Below, one piece after another: positions 1-10,858 of a stretch of 64,000 nucleotides of DNA. Both the position numbers and the translations under genes were made by a program. Origin of the DNA: Takakia lepidozioides (lineage: Eukaryota > Streptophyta > Takakiopsida > Takakiales > Takakiaceae); NCBI GenBank assembly GCA_030704615.1, contig CM060734.1:13826001-13890000 (forward strand), written 5' to 3'. The notes below the pieces were generated by a model. It ran no database searches. It was given only the letters and a program-made list of their open reading frames with translations, and was not told where the DNA came from. Positions within the stretch are counted from its first letter, which is position 1. Every line of letters starts with the position of its first letter.

Positions 1-99
1 ATGGCTTTGCTCTTTATAGCACCATAAAAAATACCCAATTCTGATATGCTGCTGGTAGATGTTTTGTCTGAATACCAGGTGGTAAACCCCTGCCAGACT

Positions 100-610
100 T
101 CATTACCTAAGTCCCAATACCTGCCCCCTTTGGTTTTGTACACATGTTTTACCCAAAACAAGGGGTGGGTAAACACTAAAAGTTTGATATAAGATTCTTT
201 CCTGATTGTTACTTTATGACCTTGGGAATTGAGGGTTCTTTCACTGGCCTCTTCTTCCGGTCACCAGAGCTTATATATAAACTAAAAGGTAAAACTCTAC
301 ATTTTGATGTATGTGTTGATGTACCTTCGTTTGTGTCACAACTTGCCAACTTGGAACATGCCAATGGCACAAAAATTCATTGCCTAAACCTACCCCCATT
401 GGTTTTGTACACATGTGGTACCCAAAAATATGGGCTAGGTAAACACTAAAGGGTTGATAAAAGTTTCTTTCCTGTTTGTTGCTTCATGAATTTCGGAGTT
501 AAGGTCCCTTCATTGGCCTCATCTTTCCATTATCAGAGCTTATGTGTAGCTAAAAGGTAAAACTCTACATTCTGATGTAAGTGTTGATGTACCTTTGTTT
601 GTCACGGCTT
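100..610. repeat. Two-copy tandem repeat, period about 270 bp
   Basis: Two diverged copies lie head to tail. The string GGTTTTGTACACATG occurs at 131 and 401, and AAAGGTAAAACTCTACATT at about 284 and 555, giving a period of 270-271 bp. Intervening words (GGTAAACACTAAA, CTTTCCTG, TTGATGTACCTT) recur in the same order. Short open frames inside it are not conserved between the copies, so I see no gene here. It could be part of an unrecognised transposon end. Confidence 0.8.
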
Positions 611-726
611 GTTTTGTTTGTTGACCTTGGAGAGTTGAGATTGTAGGCATGTTTATTTCTATGGTTCCTTTGTAACCAGAAGTAAAAGCTACAAAGAAGA
701 GGGAGGCCATTTATGTGATGGGGTCT

Positions 727-759
727 GGTATGCACTCCCTTACGGGGTGAGTGCATACC
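727..759. repeat. Perfect 11-bp inverted repeat (hairpin)
   Basis: GGTATGCACTC at 727-737 is followed after 11 nt by its exact complement GAGTGCATACC at 749-759. A degenerate further piece (ACACTCACTCCATAAGGA) follows directly. No gene is attached to it; it may mark the end of a small transposon. Confidence 0.6.
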
Positions 760-1007
760 ACACTCACTCCATAAGGAGCTGCCATACCAGGGGATGGTTG
801 GTGGGTTCCATCTCTCTCCCTCCCTCCATGGATCTGGCTGGTTCTCTTAAAACTTGATAGTTTAAGACCGGTGGTATGTTACCTAACCCCTAATTAACCT
901 TCTTGGAATTTGGTTAATTTCGGTTATTTACATTACCCGGATTTTTGGTATAAGGTCGGGATCCTAATGGAGCCATCATATTATTTAATTTTTTCATCCA
1001 TAAATGG

Positions 1008-1262
1008 ATGTCATCCTCAGAGGATGACACGGATGAAAAATCGATAGACAATTTACCTATTTTCCAAAATGGTAAGACATTGGTACATGTGAATAGAATG
1101 ATTCAGGCATTGTATTCAAGTTGCTTTAGGATAAATAATACCAAAGTAACCTGGTGGGACGAGCAATTCAGATTCTTTGTGTTTCCTATGGATGATTGCA
1201 TGGCATGTAAATCTGATTACAGCCTGTTGGAAGTGCCAAGGAATGATGGAGTTTTTGTGTAA
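1008..1262 (+). CDS. Hypothetical 84-residue reading frame
   Basis: An open frame of 84 residues begins with an acidic stretch (SSSEDDTDEKS) and contains WWDEQFRFFVFP. I do not recognise the family. It has no partner exon that I can identify and may be an exon or transposon remnant. Whether it is coding is uncertain. Confidence 0.2.
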   Translation: MSSSEDDTDEKSIDNLPIFQNGKTLVHVNRMIQALYSSCFRINNTKVTWWDEQFRFFVFPMDDCMACKSDYSLLEVPRNDGVFV

Positions 1263-1492
1263 CTGATTGCAGTTTAGTGGATGATGACCAAGCTAAGTCT
1301 TCTATTGTGGATGCAGTGGGATCCTCACACCCTTCAGGTCTTTTTCTGTCCCTCTCTCTGCCCCCTACTCTCTCCAGTTAATGTATTCTGAGGTTGTGGG
1401 TTTTGATTCTTACATCAAGCATGTATGGAAGAAGTGTTTTGGAATAGAGGCTGTGATTATTTCTTCTGTACTAATTTGTCGAAAAGAAGATT

Positions 1493-1657
1493 ATGTTTGA
1501 CTTGGGTGGCACAGTTCTCCTGCCAGAGGGCCTGCTGCGGGAATTGCCGGATGCAGATGTGACGGATGTCTCCCTGTCGGGAGATGGCTCATTTGTTCAG
1601 CCTGGAGGAGATTTGGAAGAGTTGCAAAAGCAACTTGAAGCTTTGAATGCGTTTTGA
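1493..1657 (+). CDS. Hypothetical 54-residue acidic reading frame
   Basis: ATG at 1493 opens a 54-residue frame ending at TGA 1655-1657. It is rich in Gly, Leu, Asp and Glu (MFDLGGTVLLPEG at the start, LEELQKQLEAL near the end, a short coiled-coil-like heptad). It has a balanced coding look compared with the AT-rich flanks, so it may be a last exon of a gene whose other exons I cannot place. Function unknown. Confidence 0.25.
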   Translation: MFDLGGTVLLPEGLLRELPDADVTDVSLSGDGSFVQPGGDLEELQKQLEALNAF

Positions 1658-1899
1658 CCAACATTATTGTTGTCTGGTTTCAATGAGTTTAAGGGTGACT
1701 TGTGTAATGTTTTTCTTCTTAGCCTTCATTACGTTGGGCAGTGTCGCATAGCGTGGCTGATTCAGTCGTAGATCCGTTCTACACCAATCCCCTAACCCTA
1801 ATAAGTACAATCATCCTCCGAACAACCATATTAAGTCAACGCAAGAGCTTCAGGTTTGTCACTCTCTTGTTCAGGTCTGACAGGGCAGCACACACATAC

Positions 1900-3691
1900 A
1901 TAATAGCAGCTGGCAGCTGCAGCTTCACCATCTCCAGGCCACTATCCACTTCCCATTTGACCGTCACTGTGCCTGCCTCTTTATCAACTGGAACCTGCAC
2001 CACCTTCCCTTCCATCTCATCACTTCTGACAGACTGGTAGTTGTTTTCCTGTAATACCATATGTTGTGAAAACGCCAACAGTAACACAGACCTTCTTTCA
2101 TCTATTACTAACAAACACTGATCACTCACATACCTTAGATGCAAAGGTGCCTTGTGGCCACTTAAAGAGGCCAGCCACCATCTGGCCAGTTTGATTAGCA
2201 TCATCATCAATAGCCTGTCATGCCATTGAATTGCAAGGGATTACTTTCTCCACTTATACCCCACCTCTTCCCCCATTTGTCCTTTCTTTTGCCAAAAGAA
2301 ATGTACTACAATTCTTTTTGAATGCCTGCAAAACACACATTTGGGCCTGCACTGTGGCAATTATTGTTTACATTCTTTCCGACTGAGCCACCACAAACCA
2401 GCAGACTGTCCTGAAAAACTAGCAGGAAATGGATACGAGATTCAGTAAGTTAAGCAGACCTCCCAGATTGTGTGGGAGTTCAATTGACAAAGGGAAGTTG
2501 GTGGGGGGGGGGAGGGGGTAAGCACATATAATGAAGTAAGGAATCCTTACAACCTGCTTGCCGAGAAGAATTAGTTGAGGATTCTCAGTGGTGGCAAGGG
2601 CTGTCAGCATTTTGACCACGACCAATGGGTAGAGCGACTCAGCAGTGGATATATGGATGGCACGATCGGCACCCATGGCCAGGCCAGTTCGCAGCGCATC
2701 ACTACATTGCGGACCTCCTATGCTCACCACCACCACTTCATTTGCGTGCCCTGCTTCTCGCAGCCGCAGAGCTTCCTCCAGTGTAATCTCACAGAAAGGG
2801 TTCATTGCCATCTTCACATTCGTGGTCTCCACCCCACTTTGCGCCCACCCCCTCCGTTCCTTCCCATTATTCTCTTCTCAACCAGCATGCAGTGAACATC
2901 ATGAACGCAATTGACCCTGTTATTGTGTGTGCTGCAGTGCAGTCTCCTGAAGCCATTACTTTACTGACTACATGCCAACAACATTACTGCGGGGCTAGCA
3001 GCATCAAGCGGCCGAGTGTTTTGGTAACAGTGAGACGAGCTCCAATATCAATAAAATCTGAATAAGACCATGGTATGTGCCCTTTATCTTACGGGAGGGA
3101 TGGGACTCGCTCTATATGCCGCACAACTGACCTGCTATAAAACTCCCATTGTTTCCAATAAGAAGCATGCATCGCCTGCCATCTCAACTAACCTGGGTGT
3201 GATTAATGTCTTAGAGATTGCTAGTCTCTTTGTGCATGGATGCCAGGCAATGCCCACCAACTAGCGTCCTTACAGTGGCTGCCTCACAGTAAAGGAAACA
3301 ACGACAAGACTATACGGAAATATCCTATGTTGCTGACTTCATTTTGCCCACATTGACCCCGGAACGAAAATGGAGTTCCTGTGAAAAGGAAAATGTACAA
3401 ATGCAGAGAAGCACAAGTGCTGCTGACCATTGCTGAAGATCTGGTGTGACAATTCTGCGTTATCTGGCTTTCAGTCACTTCAATTGTGTCTTTCAATGGA
3501 CGACTGTGCAAAATCAAGCAATTACTCTTAGAAAAGGTCTCAAATTCCATCGCATTGTCTTCTCAGCACCACCGAAAGCATTCGGACAGATACAAGTGCT
3601 TCAAAAGGCAAAGAGATCGCACTTTATCAGATTTCACACGGATCTTGACGGCATAATCAATAACACGCTTCACAGCAACCATGATCTTCAT
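1900..3691 (-). pseudogene. ETFB: Electron transfer flavoprotein beta subunit, exons recognised, 3' part missing
   Basis: ETF-beta is the mitochondrial FAD/AMP-binding subunit that passes electrons from acyl-CoA and amino-acid dehydrogenases to ETF-ubiquinone oxidoreductase. Four minus-strand blocks follow the family order. Exon 1 is 3691-3623 (MKIMVAVKRVIDYAVKIRV). Exon 2 is about 2837-2554 (NVKMAMNPFCEI, then TGLAMGADRAIH, ending LLGKQ). Exon 3 is 2214-2134 ([17 protein letters not shown]). Exon 4 is 2003-1900 (WEVDSGLEMVKLQLPAA). Exons 3 and 4 have clean AG/GT borders with matching phase, and GTATGTG is the donor of exon 3. The usual DDDCNQTGQ has Ala in place of Cys. The exon 1 donor is weak and the exon 2 start is off-phase by my reading. 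Downstream (about 1,880-1,830) only a damaged LNKR-type remnant is seen, and the C-terminal third is not found. It is either a decaying gene or one with distant exons below position 1. Confidence 0.75.
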
Positions 3692-3974
3692 GCTGCCAAC
3701 GCTGGTGCTATCCTGCGTGACCCACACAGAAGCCGATAATGAAACGCGACTGCAAACTGACCCACTCGCAATGAATCTTCCGGGGAGCCCTCAACCGCAT
3801 GGACAACGCTCGCTGTAGCGCCATGCACTCTGCCCCCGAGAGACTGCATTTGCTTTGCTGGAAGTCTTCAACCTTAGCTTGCTTTGCCTTTTCTTCAAAG
3901 GCTTGGCCTATAGGCAAGTTTTTGATTGGATCATTCGTTAGAGATCACTGAAAGCCGTTAATCGGATGAAAGTT

Positions 3975-4178
3975 CTATGGACGGGTCCCTCGCTGTTTGG
4001 GGGACCACGTCTTCAGAGGGATGGCCCGTTGGATAAGCCCTGAGAAACAAGGGGGCAGTTCAGAATTAGAGGTCTTGTAAGGCAAACCCCCCATGGTATC
4101 AATAAACTTTTTGAAGAGAACCTTCCCAGCTTGATTGACAATGATGGGACCGATCAGTTTTCCAAACAACGCGCCCAA
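3975..4178 (-). CDS. Hypothetical 67-residue reading frame upstream of ETFB
   Basis: A minus-strand frame begins MGALFGKLIGPIIVNQAGKV and has a hydrophobic, glycine-rich N-terminal half. I do not recognise a family. It lies about 280 bp upstream of the ETFB start on the same strand and could be a first exon of another gene. Support is only its composition. Confidence 0.15.
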   Translation of the reverse strand: MGALFGKLIGPIIVNQAGKVLFKKFIDTMGGLPYKTSNSELPPCFSGLIQRAIPLKTWSPKQRGTRP

Positions 4179-4179
4179 T

Positions 4180-5336
4180 TTTTCCCCAAAACCAAAATGG
4201 TGGCAAGGTGTAGGGAAGTTGAATGTCTGGATGCCCCGCCTCTGGATTCATAGAAAGGAACTCTGTCCAAGGAACTCTTGCCCACCTACCGTTTCACCTG
4301 TTTGTAATATCCCGGGAAATGACTATGTTTACATCCATTTCTGGAGGGCAGCACACATGCATGGCCCGCATGCATAGTATGTTACCACATGTATGTGATG
4401 ACAATGTATATAGAGATGGTCCATACTATGACAATGGTCCATCTCTTTTTATGGCATCATCTGCATGAGAGATGATATGATGGTATTGATCTACCATACA
4501 CTATTTGATGAATATCTCTTTCTTGAACTCGTTATTTATCAATTTGAAGTTCTTCTTTTCACCATATATAGCCATCTATCAATTATTTAATATAAAACAT
4601 ATTATTGATTTGTGAAGAAAACACTGTTCATGCAATTGAAATTGGCAGATGCCACACATGTGTATTAACAAAATTGGTGCATATACAAAATTGGCGGACT
4701 CCTATCAGTGTGTTCCAGAAATTCAAGGTACAACAAAAATCCACATTGTCTATGGACTACGTTGTCAGTCATTAAAAGCCTAGTCGTCACTGTCCGAGGA
4801 CAAGGGATGTGATGTTGTGGCCTGATTTGCACTGCCAATACGGAGAGCCTACGACCGTGATCTCGTGGTCAATGAGGGGCCCAATGACATGTTTCACTCA
4901 TGTGATGGAGAAGAAGTGGTTCACCCTGTAAGCAAATTTACAATGGTGTCATATTTGGTCATGACGTATATGTGGGTATCTGCAATGAACTCCGGAAGTT
5001 TCAGAACAATGAAAAATGATGTTAACCAATAAGTTATAACGAATTACGAACGGTCGTCTTCCAAACAAATTTCACCTACCGTACTTACCTAACTTATTAG
5101 ACACTTCTGCGACTAATAATTAATAAAAATGGAATATTATTAGGCAGATTAGTTTTTATTATTTAGGCGCCTCACCTAGGTAATTTCCAAACATTAGGCA
5201 CGTATTACAGTCGCCATATTTTGAGGTAATTTTGTTTTATGTATACCTACAAAGTTCTCGAAGCACAAAATAATTGCGATTGATCTTATATTACTCTGGG
5301 ACCTGTCAGATGGTACATTGAATATGTTGGCCAAGT
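4180..5336. other. AT-rich intergenic stretch without recognisable gene
   Basis: No reading frame with protein-like composition, no tandem array and no transposon end is evident. The last few bases (CAAGT just before 5337) are the flank of the retroelement that begins at 5337. Confidence 0.5.
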
Positions 5337-5653
5337 TGTCAAGTTATTTTACCACTAGTATGAAACTAGCTAAGAAATAGCTAGTTTTTACATATTGACA
5401 TTTGGGATTGGCCCAAGTGTCAATCCAGGGGTCAAGGCAGATTTAGGCCCTGGAGTGGTTATCTTCACGGCAAGCGCGGGAGGCTCATCTTTCTCGAGTT
5501 GAGCCTCACCGCGCCTAGCTATGGCGCCATAGTATGGATTCCCCATGGCGTGGGGTGCACTTGGCTTGACTTGTATTTGAGTGATGAGGTTATATATGCA
5601 TGAGTTTATGCTTCAGATTTGTGAGCTCGTGCTTGTATTCTTCTTTTTTATCA
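5337..5653 (+). repeat. L terminal repeat of element A copy 1
   Basis: The segment runs from TGTCAAG to TTTTTTATCA (TG...CA ends) and matches, with point differences, minus-strand copies at 50,192-50,517 and 40,857-41,183. It contains a palindromic AGCTAAGAAATAGCT-like core, CAAGTGTCAATCCAGGGGTC, and a TATATAT box at about 5,591. Confidence 0.85.
5591..5597 (+). promoter_or_regulatory. Candidate TATA box in the L repeat
   Basis: TATATAT lies in the L repeat of copy 1 and is kept in the L repeats of copy 2 (TATATAACCTCATC read on the plus strand there). Position within a terminal repeat and conservation suggest the element's promoter. No transcript evidence is available. Confidence 0.35.
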
Positions 5654-5668
5654 CTCGAGAAAGATGAG

Positions 5669-5695
5669 CTCGTATCTGTGAGTGCCAGATACGAG
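5669..5695 (+). promoter_or_regulatory. Conserved hairpin directly after the L repeat (candidate self-primer)
   Basis: CTCGTATCT (5669-5677) and AGATACGAG (5687-5695) are exact complements around a 9-nt loop. Copy 2 has the same stem (50,150-50,176). The first and last loop bases are G and C here but A and T in copy 2, which keeps a tenth base pair in both. No TGG-starting tRNA primer-binding site is seen just after the repeat. A priming role is inference. Confidence 0.55.
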
Positions 5696-5699
5696 TTAA

Positions 5700-8600
5700 T
5701 TGTAGCACTTGTGGTTTTTGCTTGAGAATGAGAGAAACCAAGTTGTTATGCAAGGAACACCGTGGAGCTCTTGGTTGTTAGAAGCGGAGGCGATGTGGGT
5801 TACGAGGTGGTAGACCTTGGCATTCGATCTTCAGCTTCAGAGATGAAAGCACCATGCTGCAGGTAATTCCAGAGCACCTTGATGGTTTCAGATTGTGTAC
5901 ATGCATGAGCAAGCACGATTGGGAAGAGGACCAGTCAAGAGCAGGTTATAGTGGCTTTGGTGGCAAAGCTGAGAACTGGACTTGGGAATGCGAGCTTTCA
6001 TTGTGTGAAGGGTTGCAAGACCAAGCGAAAGGGCTGATTTGGCTTGGGGCAAATCAGTGCACTTTGTGGAGTAGGGTGAGATTGGGTTTCAATCTCGAGC
6101 TTCAGCATTGAGAGGGCTCTTGTCATGGCAAGAGCAGGGCTGGAACAGGAGCTAAGAGGTGCGGCAAGGCCATGGAATGTGCACCTAGGGATTCAGAGCT
6201 TGGAAGAAGAGCTCTTGCACCACAAGAGAAGTGTCTTGTGGCTGGAAATGTAAGCCTTAGGGTTTCAGGAGCTTGGCAAAGGCTGTGGAGTGCTTAGTCT
6301 TGTCTTAGAGAGCATCAAGGAGCCAAGGAGCCAAGATAGGGGGCTGATATCTTGTGTGTGAAGAGGTTGCATGTGTAGAGCATGTATTCAGCTCATTGAA
6401 GCTTCTATCTTCAAGCTTGGAGGGCAAGCAAGGAAGAGGGAAGGGCTGACTTCCCTTATATGAGGGCAATGCATGTGTGGAGCATGCTATCAGCCTGGTG
6501 AAGGCTTGCACTTTCAGGTGTGGGAGTGCAAGAAAGGAAGGAAGGGGCTGGTTTCCCTGTAGGGCATGTGGAGCATGCTTTCAGCCTGCTGAAGCTTGTA
6601 TTTTCAGGTTTGTGGGTGCAAGAAATGAAGCAAAGGAGCTGATTCTCTTATGGTGAGAGTGGGGCATGTGTGGAGCATGCCTTCAGCCCATTGAGGCTCT
6701 TGTTTTCAAGCTTTAGAGAGCTAGAACGGAAGGTCTAGGGCTGGTTTCCACTTGGAGTGAAAGAAAAGCACTTGTAGGGCCTATGTGAGTTGGGGTTTCA
6801 ACTTCAAGCTTGAAGGGAGCGCAACTCTTGAAGCAGCAGGTGTAGGGGGCTGGAATAGGCTCTAAGACAGATGCTATGGCCAAGGAGAGTGCTTGAATGA
6901 GTGCTCACAAGGGCTAGGAACCAGCAGGGCTTGGTTGTTTGCCATTGAGTTTAGTGGCGTGTTTGGGGAGGCTAAGTGAGAAAGAAGGCTTGGTTTGTGG
7001 CAACCACCTCATGGCTTAGGGCTACTATGGTGGTGTGTGGGAGCCGAAAGAGCAAGAATACCTTGCTGATTTCCTCACAACCGCCATAGCTCGGTGGAAA
7101 GAAGCCTAGAGTCCAAGAGACACAAACCCTAGCTTGGCGTGGCTAAACCCCTTGGAGAAATGGCTAAACTGCCAGAGCGGCCATGGATGGGGCTGTGCCG
7201 GGCTGCGCCGGTGGCCGTCAGGGCTGTGACGGGCTGTGCCGGTGGCCTTTTGGGGCTGTGACGGGCTGTGACAGGCTGTGCCCGTGGCCTTTGGGGCTGT
7301 GAGGGCTGTGAGGGGCTGTGACAGGCCGTGCCTGAGGCCTTTGGGGCTGTGACGGGCTGTGCCCATGGCCTTTGGGGCTGTGATGGGCTGTGACGGGCTG
7401 TGACAGGCCGTGCCTGAGGCCTTTGGGGCTGTGACGGGCTGTGAGGGGCTGTGACAGGCCGTGCCTAGGGCCTTTGGGGCTGTGAGGGGCTGTGGCGAGC
7501 TGTGACGGGCTGTGAGGGGCTGTGACAGGCCGTGCCTGGGGCCTTTGGGGCTGTGAGGGGCTGTGACAGGCTGTGCCCAGTGGCCTGTCGGGCTGTGACG
7601 GGCTGTGCAGGGCTGTGACAGGCTGTGCCCAGTGGCCTGCGGGGCTGTGACAGGCTGTGCCCAGTGGCCTGTGGGGCTGTGACGGGCTATGAGGGGCTGT
7701 GACAGGCTCTGCCCGTGGCCTTTGGGGCTGTGAGGGGCTGTGACAGGCCGTGCCTGAGGCCTTTGGGGCTGTGACGCGCTGTGAGGGGCTGTGACAGGCT
7801 GTGCCCGTAGCCTTTGGGGCTGTGAGGGGCTGTGACAGGCCGTGCCTGAGGCCTTTGGGGCTGTGAGGGGCTGTGGCGAGCTGTGACGGGCTGTGCCCAG
7901 TGGCCTGTGGGGCTGTGACAGGCTGTGCCCAGTGGCCTGTGGGGCTGTGACGGGCTGTGAGGGGCTGTGACAGGCTGTGCCCTGTGGCCTATGGGGCTGT
8001 GGCGAGCTGTGACAGGTTGTGATGGGCTGTGGCGGGCTGTGACAGGCTGTGGCGGGCTGTGCCCAGTGGCCTGTGGGGCTGTGACGGGCTGTGAGGGGCT
8101 TGACAGGCTGTGCCCTGTGGCCTGTGGGGCTGTGACGGGCTCTGAGGGGCTGTGACAGGCTGTGCCCTGTGGCCTGTGGGGCTGTGACGGGCTATAAGGG
8201 GCTGTGACAGGCTGTGCCCTGTGGCCTGTGGGGCTGTGACGGGCTGTGACAGGCTGTGGCGAACTGTGAGGGGCTGTGAGGGGCTGTGACAGGCTGTGCC
8301 CTGTGGCCTGTGGGGTTGTGACGGGCTGTGACAGGCTGTGCCCAGTGGCCTGTGGGGCTGTGAGGGGCTGTGAGGGGCTGTGGCCTTTGGGGCTGTGACC
8401 CCTGTGACCTGTGTCGGGCTGTGATAGGCTGTGCCCTGTGGCCTATGGGGCTGTGAGGGGCTGTGATAGGCTGTGGCCTTTGGGGCTGTGACCCTGTGAC
8501 CTTTGTAGGGCTGTGACAGGCTGTGCCTGTGGCCTTTGGGGTTGTGATGGGCTGTGACAGGCTGCGGCCTGTGGGGCTGTGACCCTGTGACCTGTGTAGG

Positions 8601-8743
8601 GCTGTGACAGGCTGTGGCCTGTGAGCTGTGTGGGCCTGTGCTGGTCTGTGGTGGCCCGTGTTGACCTGTGGACGGCCTGTGCTGACTCGTGGAGGCACTG
8701 GTGGATTGCCTAAGGACTTACATGTGGTCTTGAAGGCCGAATT
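5700..8743 (+). other. Long non-coding leader of element A copy 1
   Basis: This 3-kb leader matches, in reverse, 47,900-50,150 of copy 2. It has short diverged internal repeats around words like GGAGCATG(C/T)TTTCAGCCTG at 6,350-6,700, then the minisatellite from about 7,130. I see no gene. The leader end (AATTTTGAAGCTCGTGGAGGGCGG) also matches copy 2 near 48,010-48,040. Confidence 0.7.
7130..8700 (+). repeat. GGGCTGTGACAGGCTGTG minisatellite in the leader
   Basis: About 1.5 kb is built from variants of GGGGCTGTGACGGGCTGTGA and CAGGCTGTGCCCAGTGGCCT in higher-order blocks of roughly 50-100 bp. The matching tract in copy 2 (48,080-48,770, opposite strand) is about 0.7 kb, so the array length varies between copies. 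Open frames across it arise because the unit has no stop on several frames; they are not genes. Confidence 0.9.
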
Positions 8744-8773
8744 TTGAAGCTCGTGGAGGGCGGTTTGAGGAGT

Positions 8774-9738
8774 ATCTTCCCTCTTGTGTGGCAGTGCCCG
8801 GATAAAGGCATATGCCTTCTGGACTTGTTTGGCGGGATCAGCACTGGATTGGATGCAGTGCTGCAGGCAGGTGTACGAGTTCGACGTTACCTGTATATGG
8901 AGAGGGATGAGACTGCACGACGCGTCTCAGTGCGCCATGTTGCTCAGTTGGTACAGCAGCTCCCTGATTTGTTGCTGGTATCTGCAGTTCGTGGATACCA
9001 ACAAGCCTTGTCAGCAAACATCTCTTTGCTGGGGGTGCATGATTTGGAGCGGGTTGGCCCTATTCACTTAGTAGTGGCAGGTTGGCCCTGCCAAGGGCAT
9101 TCATCAGCTGGGCATGGCAATGGGTTACAAGACTCAAGGTCACGCCTATTTTGGGAGATGTTGAGGGTCCCGCGTTATTTACAACTTCAGCAGACATACT
9201 CTCCGGCATATATCTTGGAGAATGTGCCATTGATGGGTGATTCTCGGGCCAAGGTGATGGCTAGTGTGCATCAAGTGCGGTCTTGGCTTGGGTGTTGCTG
9301 GATGCAGCTGCAGTGGGGTCACGGGCTCATCGCCCACGACTATGGTGGACCAACTTGATGCCACCTGCACTGCTCAAGCGTGCATTTGATGGGGTGCAGC
9401 GGCCACCAAACCTGACGGTGGATAGCATTTTGGACATAGGGAGGCAGTCTCAGCGTGTGAGACACGATGACCGATCACCTTTGGCAGTGGTCAATAAGGT
9501 GGGTCACCCACGAGCAGCATTGCCTACACTGCTCAGCTTTCCAGGATCTCATGTTTTCCGGGATGGTAGACCTGGCCTCTTGTGGGATAGCCAGTTGCAG
9601 CAGTTAGTGGAACCCAATGCTGACGAGCGCGAGCGGACGATGGGTTTTACCACTGGTACCACGGCGGTGCCATCTCTTTCTGAGGTATCACGTCGTCAGG
9701 TGTTGGGGCAAGCAATGGATCTCAATTGCTTGACCTAG
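8774..9738 (+). pseudogene. C5 cytosine-specific DNA methyltransferase domain, element A copy 1 (frameshifted)
   Basis: The protein would transfer a methyl group from S-adenosylmethionine to C5 of cytosine. Motifs appear in the family order. Motif I is LDLFGGISTGL. Motif IV is GWPCQGHSSAG with the catalytic Pro-Cys. Motif VI is ENVPLMGDS. Motif VIII is RAHRPRLWW. A late MGFTTGTT segment precedes RRQVLGQAMD, matching motifs IX-X. The LFGGISTG form of motif I resembles DNMT3-type enzymes more than bacterial ones, but I cannot place the subfamily. A 7-bp loss near 9,292 (copy 3 has LGLAVLLDA here) shifts the frame, and TAG at 9,736-9,738 replaces the Trp codon that joins this domain to RT in copy 3. 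It is therefore broken here, although every motif is visible. Confidence 0.85.
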
Positions 9739-9747
9739 ATTATCAGC

Positions 9748-10858
9748 TTGGCTATGGCTGAGCAGCGCAGAGTGCGGAGTACACTTCCCTTGATAGTCTT
9801 TCTGCCTACCGAGACGGTACAGGCAGTGAGTGGGGGCGAACAGGTGAGGACCACGAGGTGCAGGCTGCATCCATGGCACACGTGGGAGGTACTCGAGGTT
9901 CAGAGGGAGTTGGTAGCCAAGGCGGCGGTGATGGATGAGGTTGGGGATTTTTCTCGGGTTGAGGAGGTCCTCAAAGATGAGATGGTAGGGCAGGATGAGA
10001 CATTGTCACTGACAGAGCAGGCAGTGGTCACTGCTCAAGAGGTTGCAGTCACGGAGGACAATTGGGAGCCTGATGTTGGACCCATAATCACCGGAGGAGA
10101 GAGACGACGTATACGGCGGTTCTTGAGGGCTTACAGGAACTGCTTTGCCTTCAGTTTGAAGGACTTGGGAGCACTGAAGGGTCAAGAGATTCGCATTGAA
10201 TTGGCCACTGACACGCCAATCTTTCGGAGACCCTATAGATACAGTGACATGGAGAGGTCCTTGATTCAGATGAGGACTCAGGACCTCTGGGAGGCTGGTT
10301 TGGTGGAGCTATCTGGTGGAGAATATGCTTCAGCCACAGTGATGCCAGCCAAGAAGGATGTCTATGGCAATTGGACGGAGAGACATATGTGCGGTGATTA
10401 CCGGCCTGTAAATCGTCAGACCAAATCCGATAGGTATGCCATGCCAACACCAGAGGAGATCTTTGATGCCATTGGGCATGCCAAGGTCTTTAGCACTTTG
10501 GATTTACGATCCGGATATCACCAGTTGCCGATCAAAGAGGCGGATAAGCAGAAGACGACATTTTGGGGGATCAATGAGTATGGGAAGGATTGCCTATACC
10601 AGTGGTGGTTCTTACCATTTGGGCTTAAGAACGCTCCTGCAAAGTTTCAGAGAGTCATGGACAGGATTCTAGCAGGGGTGGAGTTTGCTCGGTGCTACAT
10701 AGATGACATCATCATCTTTAGTGCTACGGTGGAAGAGCATGAGAGACACCTTCAGGTGGTATTTGAGCGCTTGAGGGCGCACGGATTGAAGTTACATCCG
10801 GGAAAGTGCAAGTTTTTCCACAACCAGATTGAGTATCTGGGTCACATACTACGTCCTG
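9748..10858 (+). CDS. Reverse transcriptase of element A copy 1, 3'-truncated
   Basis: A 370-residue open frame continues the polyprotein after the methyltransferase. An N-terminal linker of about 110 residues is followed by GERRRIRRFLRAYRNCFAF, then the RT palm: LDLRSGYHQLPI near residue 251, LPFGLKNAPAKFQRVM near 289, and the catalytic Y-I-D-D at 10,696-10,707. The thumb start (HPGKCKFFHNQIEYLGHI) is the last element sequence. This is a Ty3/gypsy-type RT. RNase H is absent because the element stops. The start ATG at 9,748 is probably not the natural start, since copy 3 reads through from the methyltransferase. Confidence 0.9.

Larger units (their letters stand above)
5337..10853 (+). mobile_element. 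Element A copy 1: methyltransferase-bearing Ty3/gypsy element, internally deleted and truncated
   Basis: The copy begins at TGTCAAGTTATTTTACC (5337), the same terminus as element A copy 2 at 50,517 on the other strand. Order: L repeat, 3-kb leader with a GGGCTGTGAC minisatellite, cytosine methyltransferase, reverse transcriptase. At about 8,775 the leader (GGAGTATCTTC) is joined directly to methyltransferase coding sequence, so gag and protease are missing relative to copy 2. RT stops at about 10,853, right after the segment encoding YLGHIL, where the kinesin gene begins. No RNase H, integrase or 3' repeat follows. The sharp junction with a host exon could be a rearrangement or an assembly join. 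Confidence 0.85.

Noticed and set aside
2575-2914. Plus-strand frames of 89-106 residues
   Set aside because: They are shadows of the ETF-beta exon on the minus strand.
8192-8698. 168-residue minus-strand frame rich in HSPT
   Set aside because: Same minisatellite effect in copy 1; no independent protein features.
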